64,000 nt of DNA from Acinetobacter lwoffii (GTDB lineage Bacteria; Pseudomonadota; Gammaproteobacteria; Pseudomonadales; Moraxellaceae): assembly GCF_024129435.1 (NCBI RefSeq), contig NZ_JAMXXN010000003.1, positions 1 through 64,000 on the forward strand. Direction: 5' to 3'. The position numbers and the translations under genes were made by a program. Shown one piece after another: positions 45,190 through 55,591 of the stretch. Under the pieces are notes generated by a model. It did no database searches. It saw nothing but the letters and a program-made list of their open reading frames with translations, and was not told the DNA's origin. Every line of letters starts with the position of its first letter. Positions within the stretch are counted from its first letter, which is position 1.

Positions 45190-47715
45190 TTACTGGACTT
45201 CTTCGATCAAATTTTCCAGTGAGTCTACCCGGTTTGGCTGAAGAGGCTGTTCTTGAGGTGCAGAACCTTCATCATCTGGTAAACGAATCGGTTGATCCGG
45301 TAAATCCTCAAAGTCAGTTTCTGTACGTTTCGGGACGACCACAGGTGCAGGACGGTAAAGCGCTGTCGCCAGAGGCGGAGAAGACGGATCATTCTGTGCT
45401 TCATCAGCCTGAACCCCCTTGTTGCGATTTACCGGTGCCTTGGCATTGCGGTCTAAACGTACCCATGCTTCCGGCTGGCCTTTTAATGCCTTGCCCATAA
45501 AATCGGTCCAGATCGGTAGAGCTGCCACACCACCATATTCACGGCGACCTAAGGTGGTCGGCTGGTCAAAGCCTACCCAAGTCACGGTAACTAACTTACC
45601 ATTGAAACCTGCAAACCAGGCGTCTTTGGCATCGTTCGTGGTACCGGTCTTCCCGCCAATATCGCTGCGACCAATTCTTAATGCAGCACGACCAGTACCA
45701 TGTTGAATTACGTCACGCAAAATGTTGGCCATGTCATAGGCAGAGCTGGATTTTAAAATACGCTGTGCCTGACGATAATTACTGTCTTCGGCAGAGACTT
45801 TAGGTGGGGCCTGTTGTTGCTCTAAAGTTGTATTGTTGATTGCAATTGCTTCGTCATCTGCGGTAATAGGGTCAGTGGCTTGAACTGTTTCTTCTTTTGC
45901 GTTGATACATGAAATACAGGCATATTCAGGCTTGGCTTCAAAGATGGTATTGCCGTAGGCATCTTCAATGCGGGTAATAAAGTGCGGCTGAATTCGGTAA
46001 CCGCCATTGGCAAAAGTGGCATAGCCAGTCGCCATCTGAATCGGAAGAACCTGCGGGGTGCCTAAGGCAATGGTATAGTTACGTGGAATCTGACTGTCCT
46101 GTAAACCAAAATCCATGAATAACTGACGTGTACGCTCAATCCCGACGGCCTGTAATAAGCGCACTGAGACTGTATTACGTGACAGATAAAGTGCACGACG
46201 TAGGGGGATCATGCCCAGATAACGGCCATCCGAGTTACGTGGCGTCCATTTGCCAATGGTAATGGGTGCATCATTGACCATAGTATGCGGCGTCATGCCA
46301 CGTTCTAAAGCCAGGGCATAAACAAAAGGCTTAATGGTAGAGCCGGGTTGACGCCAGCCTTGGATTGCACGGTTAAATTTCGACTGATAAAAGTTATATC
46401 CCCCGACAATGGCTTCAATCGCACCATTATTTGGATTGATGGCAATCAATTGTCCTTGCACATTGGGGATCTGCACCAATGACCACGAGGTTTTATTTTC
46501 ATTGGGTCTTAAACGAACAATATCTTTGACTTTGACAATTTCGGACGCTTTGCTCGGTGCGCCACCTACACTGTTGACGTTACGAAAGCGACGCGCCCAG
46601 GACATACCTGACCAGGGAACAGTCACGCTGCTTCCGTCCTGCATGAGTGCTTCAAAACTAGAATTACCCACCTGAGTTACTTGCGCAGGATAGGTGTTGG
46701 CATAGGCACGGAACTTATCGAGGGGTTGATCATGTGCTTCAGCACCACGCCAGCCATGTCGACGATCATAAGCCTCTAGGCCTTCTTGTACCGCTTGCTC
46801 CGCATAGGCCTGACGTTCACTATGGATGGTGGTATAGACTTTATAACCAGAATCTACCGCCTGTTCACCAAAGTTTTGTACCAGTTCAGAACGTACCATT
46901 TCGCCGACATACGGGAATTTATTACGGGTACTCCGATCAGGCATATCTAAATTTACCGGTTCAGCAATGGCTTGCTGATACTGGCTCTGATTTAAATAGC
47001 CCAGTTGCAGCATACGGCCCAGAATCCAGTTACGACGTTCCAGGGCGCGCTTGGGATTGGCGACCGGATTATATCGAGAAGGTGCTTTAGGCAGGCCAGA
47101 GATCATGGCCATTTGTGCAATTGAAAGCTCTTCTAAGCTCTTGTTATAGTAAATTTTAGCTGCTGCTGCGATGCCGTAAGCATTTTTTCCCAAGAAAATT
47201 TTATTGACATACAAGGTCAGAATTTCTTCTTTAGTTAAGTTTTGCTCAATTTTACGGGCCAGAAAAATTTCTGTCAGTTTACGCTTCAGCGTCCGTTCAG
47301 GGCTAAGGTAATAGTTTTTTGCCACTTGCATGGTAATGGTCGAACCACCGGTCTGTACATCCGAGCCGGTCACCGTCTCACTGAGTGCGCGTCCCAAGCT
47401 TTTAAAGCTGATCCCGCTATGCTCAAAAAAGCTGGAATCTTCAGCGGCGAGGAAAGCATGAATAAACTCGGGCGGAATTTGTTCATATTTCACGGGAACA
47501 GAAAGCTTGCCTCCATATTCGGCAATTAATTCATTATCTGAACTAAAAACTTGTAAAGGCTTTAATAAAGGTGCCTTTTTAAGCGTAGACATTTCAGGCA
47601 AAGATGGGGCAATATAGAGATACATGCCATAGAAACCCATCGGAATTGAGATCAGTATAATGATAATGATCAAAAAAAATGGATGAACAAGGCCTGAACA
47701 AGATAGCTTTTTCAT
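45190..47715 (-). CDS. ponA: Penicillin-binding protein 1A (class A, bifunctional)
   Basis: Glycosyltransferase/transpeptidase of 841 residues. One TM helix near the N-terminus (HPFFLIIIIILISIPMGFYG). GT51 motifs: AAEDSSFFEHSG, GGSTITMQVAKN, RKLTEIFLARKIE and GKNAYGIAAAAKIYY. An OB-like insert lies in the middle. Transpeptidase motifs: PGSTIKPF (active serine), SRNTVS, and GKTGTTNDAKDAW. A low-complexity Pro/Gln-rich tail closes the protein. It is divergent from pilM, the usual gammaproteobacterial neighbour. Confidence 0.97.
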   Translation of the reverse strand: MKKLSCSGLVHPFFLIIIIILISIPMGFYGMYLYIAPSLPEMSTLKKAPLLKPLQVFSSDNELIAEYGGKLSVPVKYEQIPPEFIHAFLAAEDSSFFEHSGISFKSLGRALSETVTGSDVQTGGSTITMQVAKNYYLSPERTLKRKLTEIFLARKIEQNLTKEEILTLYVNKIFLGKNAYGIAAAAKIYYNKSLEELSIAQMAMISGLPKAPSRYNPVANPKRALERRNWILGRMLQLGYLNQSQYQQAIAEPVNLDMPDRSTRNKFPYVGEMVRSELVQNFGEQAVDSGYKVYTTIHSERQAYAEQAVQEGLEAYDRRHGWRGAEAHDQPLDKFRAYANTYPAQVTQVGNSSFEALMQDGSSVTVPWSGMSWARRFRNVNSVGGAPSKASEIVKVKDIVRLRPNENKTSWSLVQIPNVQGQLIAINPNNGAIEAIVGGYNFYQSKFNRAIQGWRQPGSTIKPFVYALALERGMTPHTMVNDAPITIGKWTPRNSDGRYLGMIPLRRALYLSRNTVSVRLLQAVGIERTRQLFMDFGLQDSQIPRNYTIALGTPQVLPIQMATGYATFANGGYRIQPHFITRIEDAYGNTIFEAKPEYACISCINAKEETVQATDPITADDEAIAINNTTLEQQQAPPKVSAEDSNYRQAQRILKSSSAYDMANILRDVIQHGTGRAALRIGRSDIGGKTGTTNDAKDAWFAGFNGKLVTVTWVGFDQPTTLGRREYGGVAALPIWTDFMGKALKGQPEAWVRLDRNAKAPVNRNKGVQADEAQNDPSSPPLATALYRPAPVVVPKRTETDFEDLPDQPIRLPDDEGSAPQEQPLQPNRVDSLENLIEEVQ

Positions 47716-47784
47716 AACAAGTAAGTTTTAATAAGAGCTAATGGCGAACTAATTACCGGTCAGTATATCCTGTCGATATCCATA

Positions 47785-47814
47785 TTGTTAGATGAGTTAT
47801 TGTATCTATATAAA
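47785..47814 (+). promoter_or_regulatory. Candidate pilMNOPQ promoter
   Basis: TTGTTA (47785-47790) and TATAAA (47809-47814) with an 18-nt spacer, in the 165-nt ponA-pilM divergent gap. The pilM GTG is at 47881. Confidence 0.45.
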
Positions 47815-47880
47815 ATTATAGACTGGACCAATTGGTAAGTTAGATTGAATTGGGGACAAAAAAATAATAGGAAGTGTATT

Positions 47881-48939
47881 GTGCGCAGGTTATATCGTAA
47901 ACCAAATAAGGGGTTAATAGGAGTCGATATTAGTTCGACTTCTGTTAAGGTTTTAGAACTTTCTGTAAAAAGTGGCCGTTACTGGGTAGAGAGCTATGCT
48001 TTGATCCCATTATCGGAAAACAGTGTTGTTGAAAAAAACATCTTAAACCCAGAAGCTGTCGCTGATGCCCTTGGGCGTGCAATTAATTTGGGTAATACCC
48101 AGTCGAATCAGGCCGCTTTTGCGATTCCAACTTCAATGGTCATCACCAAAATCATTGAGATGGATGCAGACATGTCGGATGATGAACGTGAAGTTCAGAT
48201 TCGTGAAGATGCGGAACAATATATTCCTTTTCCACTCGATGAAGCGAGTCTGGACTTTGAAGTTCTGCCAGACCGCCTTTCCAATCCGAACCGGGTCAAT
48301 GTGCTGCTGGTCGCGACACGGATCGAAAATGTCGAAGCACGTTCTGAAGTTTTATAGATTAGCAGTCTAACGCCTAAGATTGCAGATGTAGAAAGTTTTG
48401 CGCTGGAAAATGCCTTTAAGGTATTTTCGGACACTTTGCCGATGGGGGTCAATACGGTTGGTATCTTAGACATTGGTCATAGTATGACGACCTTGTCGGT
48501 GATGCAGAACAACAAGATTATTTATACCCGTGAGCAGGTGTTTGGCGGCAAGCAATTGACTCAGGAAATTCAGAACCGTTACGGATTGTCCTTTGAAGAA
48601 GCTGGACGTGCTAAAAAAACCCGTGCTTTACCGGATGATTATGATATTGAAGTGCTAGAGCCATTCCTGGATGCCGTGGTACAACAGGCAGCCCGTTCAT
48701 TGCAGTTCTTCTTTTCATCTTCTCAGTTTAATGAAATTGACCATATTTTACTGGCCGGCGGGAATGCCAATATTCCAGGTCTGGCAAAATTATTACAACA
48801 AAAACTCGGTTACCGTGTCACGATCGCGAATCCATTTTTGCAAATGGGCTTTTCTCCTCAAATTGATATTAAAAAAATTGAAAATGACGCGTCATCACTC
48901 ATGGTTGCATGCGGTTTGGCATTAAGGAGTTTTGATTAA
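47881..48939 (+). pseudogene. pilM: PilM, type IV pilus alignment protein, interrupted by an in-frame amber codon
   Basis: FtsA/actin-like cytoplasmic ATPase that binds the PilN tail. Start GTG 47881 (RRLYRKPNKGLIGVDIS), with AGGA about 8 nt upstream. Without the stop, the frame encodes about 352 residues, the family length. After ARSEVL, a TAG stands at 48355-48357; the same frame then continues without a gap as ISSLTPKIADVESFALENA up to the TAATG junction with pilN. As written the product ends after 158 residues. Residues after the stop (ILDIGHSMTTLSVM, LLAGGNANIPGLAKLL) are normal PilM. An ATG at 48436 could restart translation but has no ribosome site. It may be a true nonsense change or a base error. 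Confidence 0.88.
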
Positions 48940-49577
48940 TGGCAAGAATTAACTTACTTCCTTGGCGTGATGAGCTAAGAATTAAAAGAAATAATGAATT
49001 TGTGGCAATCTGCGTGGGGGCGCTTTTCTTGGGATTAGCGGCAGCAGGTTCAACCTGGTTTTATTATGATCACAAACTTCAGGATCAGGAGCAGGCCAAT
49101 CAGCTGATTCAAAGTACCAACCAGAATCTGGATGTGCAGTTAAAGGCGCTTGAAGGTTTGCAAGAGCAGCGTAATGCGATTGTTGAACGGATGAAACTGA
49201 TTCAGGGTCTACAAACTCAGCGTCCGATTGCGGTACATTTGATTGATGAAATTGTACGGGTGACCCCAAGCAATATGTATATCACCAAATTCCAGCGTAC
49301 CGGTGACAAGTTTACCATTGAAGGTCGGGCTGAGAGTCCAAATACAGTAGCAGAACTGCTCCGTAATCTGGAGGCTTCATCTTGGTATCGAAATGCCTTT
49401 ATGAACGCTTTCCTGGTGGCTGAAGAAGCAAAAGAAAAGGCACCGAGCTCTATTATTCCACGTGTGGAAGAGTCCTACGGTAGTTTTACCGTGACGGTAG
49501 ATCTGGATCAGATCGCTCAGCCAGTACTTAACGAAGAACAACAAGCAGTCGCTACAACTACGGGGGCATCATCATGA
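48939..49577 (+). CDS. pilN: Type IV pilus alignment protein PilN
   Basis: Bitopic inner-membrane protein. The cytoplasmic N-terminus ARINLLPWRDELR is the PilM-binding motif (INLLPWR), followed by a TM (FVAICVGALFLGLAAAGSTWF), a coiled coil and a periplasmic ferredoxin-like domain. It has 212 residues and is intact. It overlaps the pilM stop by one base and pilO by four bases, so it depends on upstream translation for efficient expression. Confidence 0.96.
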   Translation: MARINLLPWRDELRIKRNNEFVAICVGALFLGLAAAGSTWFYYDHKLQDQEQANQLIQSTNQNLDVQLKALEGLQEQRNAIVERMKLIQGLQTQRPIAVHLIDEIVRVTPSNMYITKFQRTGDKFTIEGRAESPNTVAELLRNLEASSWYRNAFMNAFLVAEEAKEKAPSSIIPRVEESYGSFTVTVDLDQIAQPVLNEEQQAVATTTGASS

Positions 49578-50296
49578 GTAATGAAGAATTCGATGAGTTC
49601 AGCCAGGATGTCGTCGCTGTACCCAAAAATAAAATGACTGTTGAAAAGTTTTTTCAGCAATTCAATACATTAGATCCAAATAACTATGGTAGCTGGCCTT
49701 TGTCGGTCAAAATTACCTGCTGGATTTTTATTGTTGCACTGGCCTTTGCAGTGATTTACTTTGTCATGATCAGAAGTACAATTGAATCGATTTCACAAGC
49801 CAGTGCCCAAGAACAAAACCTGCTGAATGAATTCCGTGAAAAAGAATCCAAATTACGCAACTTACAACAATATCAAATCCAGCTTCAGGAAATGGAAGCC
49901 CGTTTTAACCAGCAGTTAGAACAATTGCCAAAAGAAACTGAAATTCCCGGTCTAGTTGAAGATATTAATCTGAGCGGTGTGAATTCAGGCCTAAAGTTTA
50001 AAAATATCCGTCTGGAACCTGAAATTAAGCAAGAATTCTTTATTGAACAGCCGATTGCGATTGAAGCCACTGGGGATTATCACGCTTTTGGCTCTTTTGT
50101 TAGCAGTATTGCCGGCTTATCGCGTATTGTCACGCTGCATGATTTCACCATTACCGGTACTGAAAATAAAGAGAAAAAATCTGAAATTCCGGTCATTGAT
50201 TATGTGGTAAAAGCCAAAACTTACCGTTATGTCGGTAATGCTGAAGGTGCTGCAGCACAGCCTGAAGCTAATAGCACTACTCAGGGGGCGCAGTAA
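49574..50296 (+). CDS. pilO: Type IV pilus alignment protein PilO
   Basis: Bitopic protein forming heterodimers with PilN. It has 240 residues. The acidic cytoplasmic start is followed by TM ITCWIFIVALAFAVIYFVM, a coiled coil (EQNLLNEFREKESKLRNLQQ) and the periplasmic core with LPKETEIPGLVEDI. PilO family members share GLVEDI-type sequences. It overlaps pilN (ATGA) and pilP. Confidence 0.96.
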   Translation: MSNEEFDEFSQDVVAVPKNKMTVEKFFQQFNTLDPNNYGSWPLSVKITCWIFIVALAFAVIYFVMIRSTIESISQASAQEQNLLNEFREKESKLRNLQQYQIQLQEMEARFNQQLEQLPKETEIPGLVEDINLSGVNSGLKFKNIRLEPEIKQEFFIEQPIAIEATGDYHAFGSFVSSIAGLSRIVTLHDFTITGTENKEKKSEIPVIDYVVKAKTYRYVGNAEGAAAQPEANSTTQGAQ

Positions 50297-50823
50297 TGAA
50301 GAACATTAAAATTACTTCAGCTTTAACACTTGGGTTTTTATTGTTGGGATGCGATTCACGCATTGATGCAGTCAATCAGGAAATGGCTAATATTCGTAAT
50401 CAGCCACCTTTGCCAATTGAACCGGCTCCTGATTTTATGCCAGTTGAAACCTTCAACTATGCAGCACATCAGATCAAAAGCCCTTTTTTACCAAGCTCTC
50501 TGGCTGCTGAACTGAAAATTATGGCGGGGAAACGGGTTTATCCAAACCTATCACGTCAACTGCAACCGCTAGAAAGTTATCCGCTCGAAACATTGACCAT
50601 GAAAGGCAGTATGCGCAATCAGGCAGGACAAATTCTGGCTTTAATCCAGACGCCTGATGGTGAGGTTGAGCGGATTCAACGTGGTAGCTATATGGGACTT
50701 AATCATGGTCGTGTGGTTGGAATTACACCAACACAGATCGATTTGATTGAGATTATTCCAGATGGCCGTGAGGGATATGTGGAACGTCCGCGAAGTCTGG
50801 TTCTTATCGGGCCGGCGCCATAA
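50296..50823 (+). CDS. pilP: Type IV pilus lipoprotein PilP
   Basis: Inner-membrane lipoprotein linking PilN/O to the PilQ secretin. It has 175 residues. The lipobox is LLLGCDSR (Cys lipidated). The extended N-terminal region is followed by the PilP beta domain with LETLTMKGSMRNQAGQILALI and RIQRGSYMGLNHGRVVGIT. It lies between pilO and pilQ as in relatives and is intact. Confidence 0.96.
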   Translation: MKNIKITSALTLGFLLLGCDSRIDAVNQEMANIRNQPPLPIEPAPDFMPVETFNYAAHQIKSPFLPSSLAAELKIMAGKRVYPNLSRQLQPLESYPLETLTMKGSMRNQAGQILALIQTPDGEVERIQRGSYMGLNHGRVVGITPTQIDLIEIIPDGREGYVERPRSLVLIGPAP

Positions 50824-50840
50824 GTTTTAAAGGAATAACA

Positions 50841-53021
50841 ATGAATAAGAGTATTAAAGAATTTATTTTTGGGGATGTTAATACAATGAATCGTGTGTTT
50901 CGTCAGTTTTCCATGGGTGCTGTTGCGATTGCGGTGATGCAAGCGGCCAGTGCGCAGGTTTCAATGACCAATGTAGTACCCATGCAGCTTCCTGGACAAG
51001 GAACTGAGATTCGGGTGATGTTCAATGGTTTGCCACCACAACCACAAGCCTATCAATTAGAATCGCCGTCACGTTTGATTCTGGACTTTGACAAAGCACA
51101 ACAGAATTTAAAACAAAGCAGTATTCCGGTGGCAACACGTGAAGCCAGTTCAGTGGATGTCACTTCGGATGCTCAGCGGGCACGTCTAACGGTAAATCTG
51201 ACCGAGGCTGGAGCCTTTACGACTCGCGTGGAAGGCAATACCTTTATTCTTAAAATTAACTCGGCAACTCCTGTAGCCATAACTCAACCTGTGCAGCAAC
51301 AGTCAGCTCAGGGTATTAGCAACATTGGTTTCCAGCGCGGTGCGCAAGGTGAGGGCCAAGTCGTTATTGATCTAGCAGGTAATAATACCCCGGTTGATGT
51401 ACAACAGCAGGGTACCAAAGTTATTGTACGCACTTTAGGTTCCAAGATTCCGGCTCATTTGACCCGTCGTCTGAATGTGAATGATTTCGCGACTCCGGTA
51501 TCGAGTGTCGATGCCGTGAATCAAAATGGTTCTGGCGTGATCACGATTCAGTCTGCGGAAAGTTATGAATATATGGCTTATCAGACTGATAACAAGTTGA
51601 CCATCAGTTTGAAACGTCCGGAAACCAAGAGCCCATTACGTCCTAAAACCGTTGCTTATTCGGGTAAGAAAATTTCTTTGGATTTCCAAGATATCGAAGT
51701 CCGTCGTGTCTTACAGCTCTTAGCTGATTTCACCGATATTAATATGGTGGCAGCAGACAGTGTACAAGGCAATATTACCTTGCGCTTAAAAGAAGTGCCG
51801 TGGGATCAGGCCCTGGATATTGTACTTAAAACCAAAAACTTGGATAAACGTCGTAATGGTAATGTGATCTGGATTGCACCAGTTGCAGAGCTGATTAAGG
51901 CTGAAGAGGAAGAAGCTAAGGCTATTAAGCAAAGTGTTGCGCTTGCGCCTATCCAAACTGAATATATGCAGCTGAGTTATGCCAAAGCTGCTGATATTGA
52001 AAAATTGATTACGCAGAATAAATCTGCACAAAACTCAACTAACTCGTCAAATAGTTCCTCTAATACTACGAATAGTGAAGATAAAGAAAGTTTATTAAGT
52101 TCGCGTGGTTCTGTGTCTGTTGATGCACGAACTAATACCATTATTGTGAATGATACTCAGCCTTTTATCGATAAAATCCGCAATATGGTGGACTTACTCG
52201 ATGTGCAGGTGAAACAGGTTATGGTTGAAGCGCGTATTGTGCGGGCAACGACTGATTTTACCAAAGAGATGGGAGTAAAATGGGGGATTCTATCGCAAGG
52301 GGTTACAAATAATAATCATCTTCTTGTCGGTGGCAGCGATACAACCTTATGGGATTTAAGAACCCCTGAGTTGGATGAAGAGTTGGGTGGATGGAAGTAT
52401 GAAATCCAAAGACCGGATAATCTTAATGTAGACTTAGGGGTTACCAGTCCAGGTGCCAGCCGTATTGCATTTGGTTTAATCAGCCTTTCTGATTTTATGC
52501 TGGATCTTGAGCTTTCTGCACTTCAGGCAGATGGCTATGGTGAAGTGATTTCTACACCTAAAGTGCTGACAGCGGACAAGCAAAAAGCGACTGTTGCCTC
52601 TGGTTCACAAATTCCGTACCAGTCAGCAGAAGGTGGTGGTGCGAATGCAGTGTCCACTACTGAGTTTATTGATGCTACCTTAAGTCTGGATGTCACACCA
52701 AGCATTACGCCAGATGGCAAAGTACAGATGGAACTTAATATTACCAGTGACTCACCGGGTAATCCGACACCGACTGGACAGCTCACTATTAATAAAAACC
52801 AGATCAATACCAATGTCTTGGTCGATAATGGTGAAACAGTCGTCCTAGGTGGTATTTTTGAGCAGGAAACCCGTAATGCGCAAACCAAGGTACCATTCTT
52901 GGGGGATATCCCTTATGTAGGACGTTTATTCCGTAAAGATTTAAAGTCGGATAATAAACGTGAGCTACTGATTTTCGTTACACCTCGAATTATTAATGAC
53001 AGTGTTTCAAGAAATCATTAA
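50841..53021 (+). CDS. pilQ: Type IV pilus secretin PilQ
   Basis: Outer-membrane channel for the pilus, also needed for DNA uptake. It has 726 residues. A signal peptide (FSMGAVAIAVMQAASAQ) is followed by two AMIN domains (about 40-270), an STN/N0 domain (ISLDFQDIEVRRVLQLLADF), an N1 domain with a Ser/Asn linker (SSNSSSNTTNSEDKE), and the secretin core ending VPFLGDIPYVGRLFR. AGGA precedes the ATG at 50841; a second ATG at 50886 would give a shorter signal sequence and cannot be excluded. Confidence 0.96.
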   Translation: MNKSIKEFIFGDVNTMNRVFRQFSMGAVAIAVMQAASAQVSMTNVVPMQLPGQGTEIRVMFNGLPPQPQAYQLESPSRLILDFDKAQQNLKQSSIPVATREASSVDVTSDAQRARLTVNLTEAGAFTTRVEGNTFILKINSATPVAITQPVQQQSAQGISNIGFQRGAQGEGQVVIDLAGNNTPVDVQQQGTKVIVRTLGSKIPAHLTRRLNVNDFATPVSSVDAVNQNGSGVITIQSAESYEYMAYQTDNKLTISLKRPETKSPLRPKTVAYSGKKISLDFQDIEVRRVLQLLADFTDINMVAADSVQGNITLRLKEVPWDQALDIVLKTKNLDKRRNGNVIWIAPVAELIKAEEEEAKAIKQSVALAPIQTEYMQLSYAKAADIEKLITQNKSAQNSTNSSNSSSNTTNSEDKESLLSSRGSVSVDARTNTIIVNDTQPFIDKIRNMVDLLDVQVKQVMVEARIVRATTDFTKEMGVKWGILSQGVTNNNHLLVGGSDTTLWDLRTPELDEELGGWKYEIQRPDNLNVDLGVTSPGASRIAFGLISLSDFMLDLELSALQADGYGEVISTPKVLTADKQKATVASGSQIPYQSAEGGGANAVSTTEFIDATLSLDVTPSITPDGKVQMELNITSDSPGNPTPTGQLTINKNQINTNVLVDNGETVVLGGIFEQETRNAQTKVPFLGDIPYVGRLFRKDLKSDNKRELLIFVTPRIINDSVSRNH

Positions 53022-53057
53022 TATATTTTGAATTTAACAAAACGAATAGGTGACTCC

Positions 53058-53594
53058 TTGCCAAGCAAAGAGTTTGAAACCCTACCAAATATTTATTTGG
53101 TAGGGCCAATGGGGGCCGGTAAAACAACAGTAGGACGACATCTCGCAGAATTGTTAGGACGTGAATTTCTAGATAGTGATCATGAAATTGAACGTAAAAC
53201 AGGCGCGACCATTCCCTGGATTTTTGAAAAAGAAGGGGAGCAGGGTTTCCGTGACCGTGAAACTGCTGTCATTAATGACCTAACCTCACGTCCCCATCTG
53301 GTTTTAGCCACTGGTGGTGGGGCCATTACTCAGACCTTAAATCGGGATTATCTGAAACAGCGCGGAATTGTTGTCTATCTCTATACGCCGGTTGAAATTC
53401 AACTGCAACGTACCTATCGCGATAAAAACCGTCCCCTCCTCCAAGTCGAAAATCCGGAACAAAAGTTACGTGATTTATTGGCGGTCCGCGATCCCTTGTA
53501 TCGTGAAGTAGCGCATCATATTATTGAGACCAATCAGGGTGCTGCGCGTGATCTGGCGCAGCGGATTCTCAATCTCATTACTTCCAAAAACTAA
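53058..53594 (+). CDS. aroK: Shikimate kinase
   Basis: Phosphorylates shikimate in aromatic amino-acid synthesis. From the TTG at 53058 the protein has about 178 residues, the family length; AGGTGA lies 4 nt upstream. The frame extends to 53028 but has no ribosome site there. The P-loop GPMGAGKTTVGRHLAE, the DSDHEIE shikimate site, GFRDRE, ATGGGAI and RPLLQ lid motifs are all present. It follows pilQ and precedes aroB, as in Pseudomonas. Confidence 0.94.
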   Translation: MPSKEFETLPNIYLVGPMGAGKTTVGRHLAELLGREFLDSDHEIERKTGATIPWIFEKEGEQGFRDRETAVINDLTSRPHLVLATGGGAITQTLNRDYLKQRGIVVYLYTPVEIQLQRTYRDKNRPLLQVENPEQKLRDLLAVRDPLYREVAHHIIETNQGAARDLAQRILNLITSKN

Positions 53595-53622
53595 GTTCAT
53601 TGAATAAAGTGGTTAATCAAGC

Positions 53623-54702
53623 ATGCAAACCTTATATGTAGAACTCGGAGAACGTCGTTACCCTATTTTTATCGGGAGCGATCTGGATCCACAGGCCTTA
53701 TTGGCTCCCTATATTCAGGGCAAGCAAGTGATGATTGTGAGCAATACTACGGTTGCACCACTTTATTTGCAGCGTTATCAAACTGCAATTGAAGCTCTGG
53801 ACAAACGTGTTGCGACCTGTATTTTGCCTGATGGTGAAAAATATAAGGATAGTCCGCATCTGAATCTGATTTTTGATGCACTGCTTGAAGCCAGGTTTAA
53901 TCGGGACTGTACTGTGCTTGCGTTGGGTGGGGGTGTGATTGGAGATATGGCCGGATTTGCTTCGGCCTGTTTCCAGCGCGGAGTGTATTTTATTCAGGTA
54001 CCGACGACCTTGCTGTCGCAAGTAGATTCAAGTGTTGGTGGAAAAACCGGGATCAATCATCCACTCGGTAAAAACATGATTGGCGCTTTCCAGCAACCTC
54101 AAGTGGTACTGGCGGATATGTCGCAGCTTGCTACTTTGCCTGATCGAGAGCTTTCAGCAGGTTTGGCTGAAGTGATTAAATATGCGCTGCTAGGCGATGA
54201 GTCATTTCTGGTCTGGCTTGAAGATAATATGGATGCTCTGGCCGCTCGAGATGAACAGTTGCTTGCTGAAGCCGTTTACCGTTCCTGTGCGCATAAGGCG
54301 CGGATTGTAGCCAATGATGAGAAGGAGCAGGGGGAACGTGCTTTACTCAATTTAGGTCATACTTTTGGGCATGCGATTGAATCCTACCTGGGGTATGGTG
54401 TCTGGCTACATGGCGAGGCTGTTGCCACTGGTATGGTGATAGCTGCGGATCTGTCACAGCGTATGGGCTGGATTTCTCAAGAAGATTTAGAACGTACAAA
54501 AAAAATCATTTCTCGTGCCAAACTTCCTGTGGTTTGTCCTAAAATCCCTCTGGATGATTTTCTGGCCTATATGGCCCATGACAAAAAAGTCTTAAATGGA
54601 CAATTGCGTCTGGTGTTATTAAAGCAATTAGGCGAAGCAGTGATTACCCGAGACTTTGATCTCGAGTTAATGAAACAGGCAATTTTAGCCAGTCAGGCAT
54701 AG
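53623..54702 (+). CDS. aroB: 3-Dehydroquinate synthase
   Basis: Second enzyme of the shikimate pathway, converting DAHP to 3-dehydroquinate with NAD and a divalent metal. It has 359 residues. The NAD-binding [35 protein letters not shown] and metal-site [12 protein letters not shown] with [10 protein letters not shown] are present. It is 28 nt after aroK. Confidence 0.97.
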   Translation: MQTLYVELGERRYPIFIGSDLDPQALLAPYIQGKQVMIVSNTTVAPLYLQRYQTAIEALDKRVATCILPDGEKYKDSPHLNLIFDALLEARFNRDCTVLALGGGVIGDMAGFASACFQRGVYFIQVPTTLLSQVDSSVGGKTGINHPLGKNMIGAFQQPQVVLADMSQLATLPDRELSAGLAEVIKYALLGDESFLVWLEDNMDALAARDEQLLAEAVYRSCAHKARIVANDEKEQGERALLNLGHTFGHAIESYLGYGVWLHGEAVATGMVIAADLSQRMGWISQEDLERTKKIISRAKLPVVCPKIPLDDFLAYMAHDKKVLNGQLRLVLLKQLGEAVITRDFDLELMKQAILASQA

Positions 54703-54712
54703 GTTTAGTTTT

Positions 54713-55591
54713 ATGGCAGCATTACATACTCCTTGGCAAAAGATTCAGCATTATTTCTGGCTGGTCTGTGGTGTATGCTGCCTATTTGCTGCCTTAGTTT
54801 TTTGGGCGGTGACTGATTCAGATGATGTCGTCGAAATTGAAAAAAAGCCTGAAACTGAAGTTCAGTTGCAGATTCAACCAGAAAAAGTCGCCACAATGAC
54901 CCATCTTGGTGCACTTTTTCAGGAAGTGAAACCACTGGACCTAAATACGCGTACCGTCGTGAATGCCAGTCATGAGCCGGAATTCCGTGGTACCAAATTT
55001 GTCAATGAAGCGAAAAACCAGCACGCCATTGAATTATTTCGTGTGACCAATGAAGCCATTTTAAAAAGTTTTCTTAAAAAACAGTCCGATCGTAAACCTT
55101 TTATTTATTTAAGAATCTCGGGTGAAAATCAGCCAGAACAGTATGTATTGTTATATGGTCAATATAAGACGGCGGCGCAAGCCAATCAGGCTTTATCTAC
55201 ACTGAAGTTAAATTTACCGGCCTCAGTCAAGCCTGAAGTTGTAGCAATGCAGCAATATGTTAGTCTGGTCAATAATCTGGGTTCAGAGGAATTGGCTAGT
55301 AATCAAAAGCTTTACGAAATTCGTTTGAAAAATGTGCCTTTGCCGAAAGTAGATGAATCGGTACGACTTAGACAGCAGCAAACCCAAACTGAGTCCAAGC
55401 CGCGTAGCTCTGATGCTGCGACTACCAGTACCACAATTGTGCGCCGTGATTCATCGGGAAATGTAGTTGATGTGCAGAAATCTGAAAGTGCTGTAGAAGG
55501 TACACCTCAACCACAAAATAACAATAATCGACCTGCTCAGGGCAGTAATCCGCATCCTCAAAATAACGAGATTAGTGATCCATTTAATTAG
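54713..55591 (+). CDS. Membrane-anchored protein with a SPOR-like region
   Basis: A 292-residue protein: short cytoplasmic start, one TM (HYFWLVCGVCCLFAALVFW), then a periplasmic part. The middle KPFIYLRISGENQ ... YVLLYGQYKTAAQANQALSTL resembles a SPOR (peptidoglycan-binding) domain, by pattern only. The C-terminus is Pro/Asn/Gln-rich and low in complexity. In Pseudomonas a SPOR/DamX-like gene sits between aroB and gltB, which supports the match. A division-site role is inferred. Confidence 0.75.
   Translation: MAALHTPWQKIQHYFWLVCGVCCLFAALVFWAVTDSDDVVEIEKKPETEVQLQIQPEKVATMTHLGALFQEVKPLDLNTRTVVNASHEPEFRGTKFVNEAKNQHAIELFRVTNEAILKSFLKKQSDRKPFIYLRISGENQPEQYVLLYGQYKTAAQANQALSTLKLNLPASVKPEVVAMQQYVSLVNNLGSEELASNQKLYEIRLKNVPLPKVDESVRLRQQQTQTESKPRSSDAATTSTTIVRRDSSGNVVDVQKSESAVEGTPQPQNNNNRPAQGSNPHPQNNEISDPFN

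Noticed and set aside
48436..48939. Separate gene for the second half of pilM
   Set aside because: It is in the same frame as the first half, lacks a ribosome site and has no independent family; it is the remainder of pilM after the TAG.
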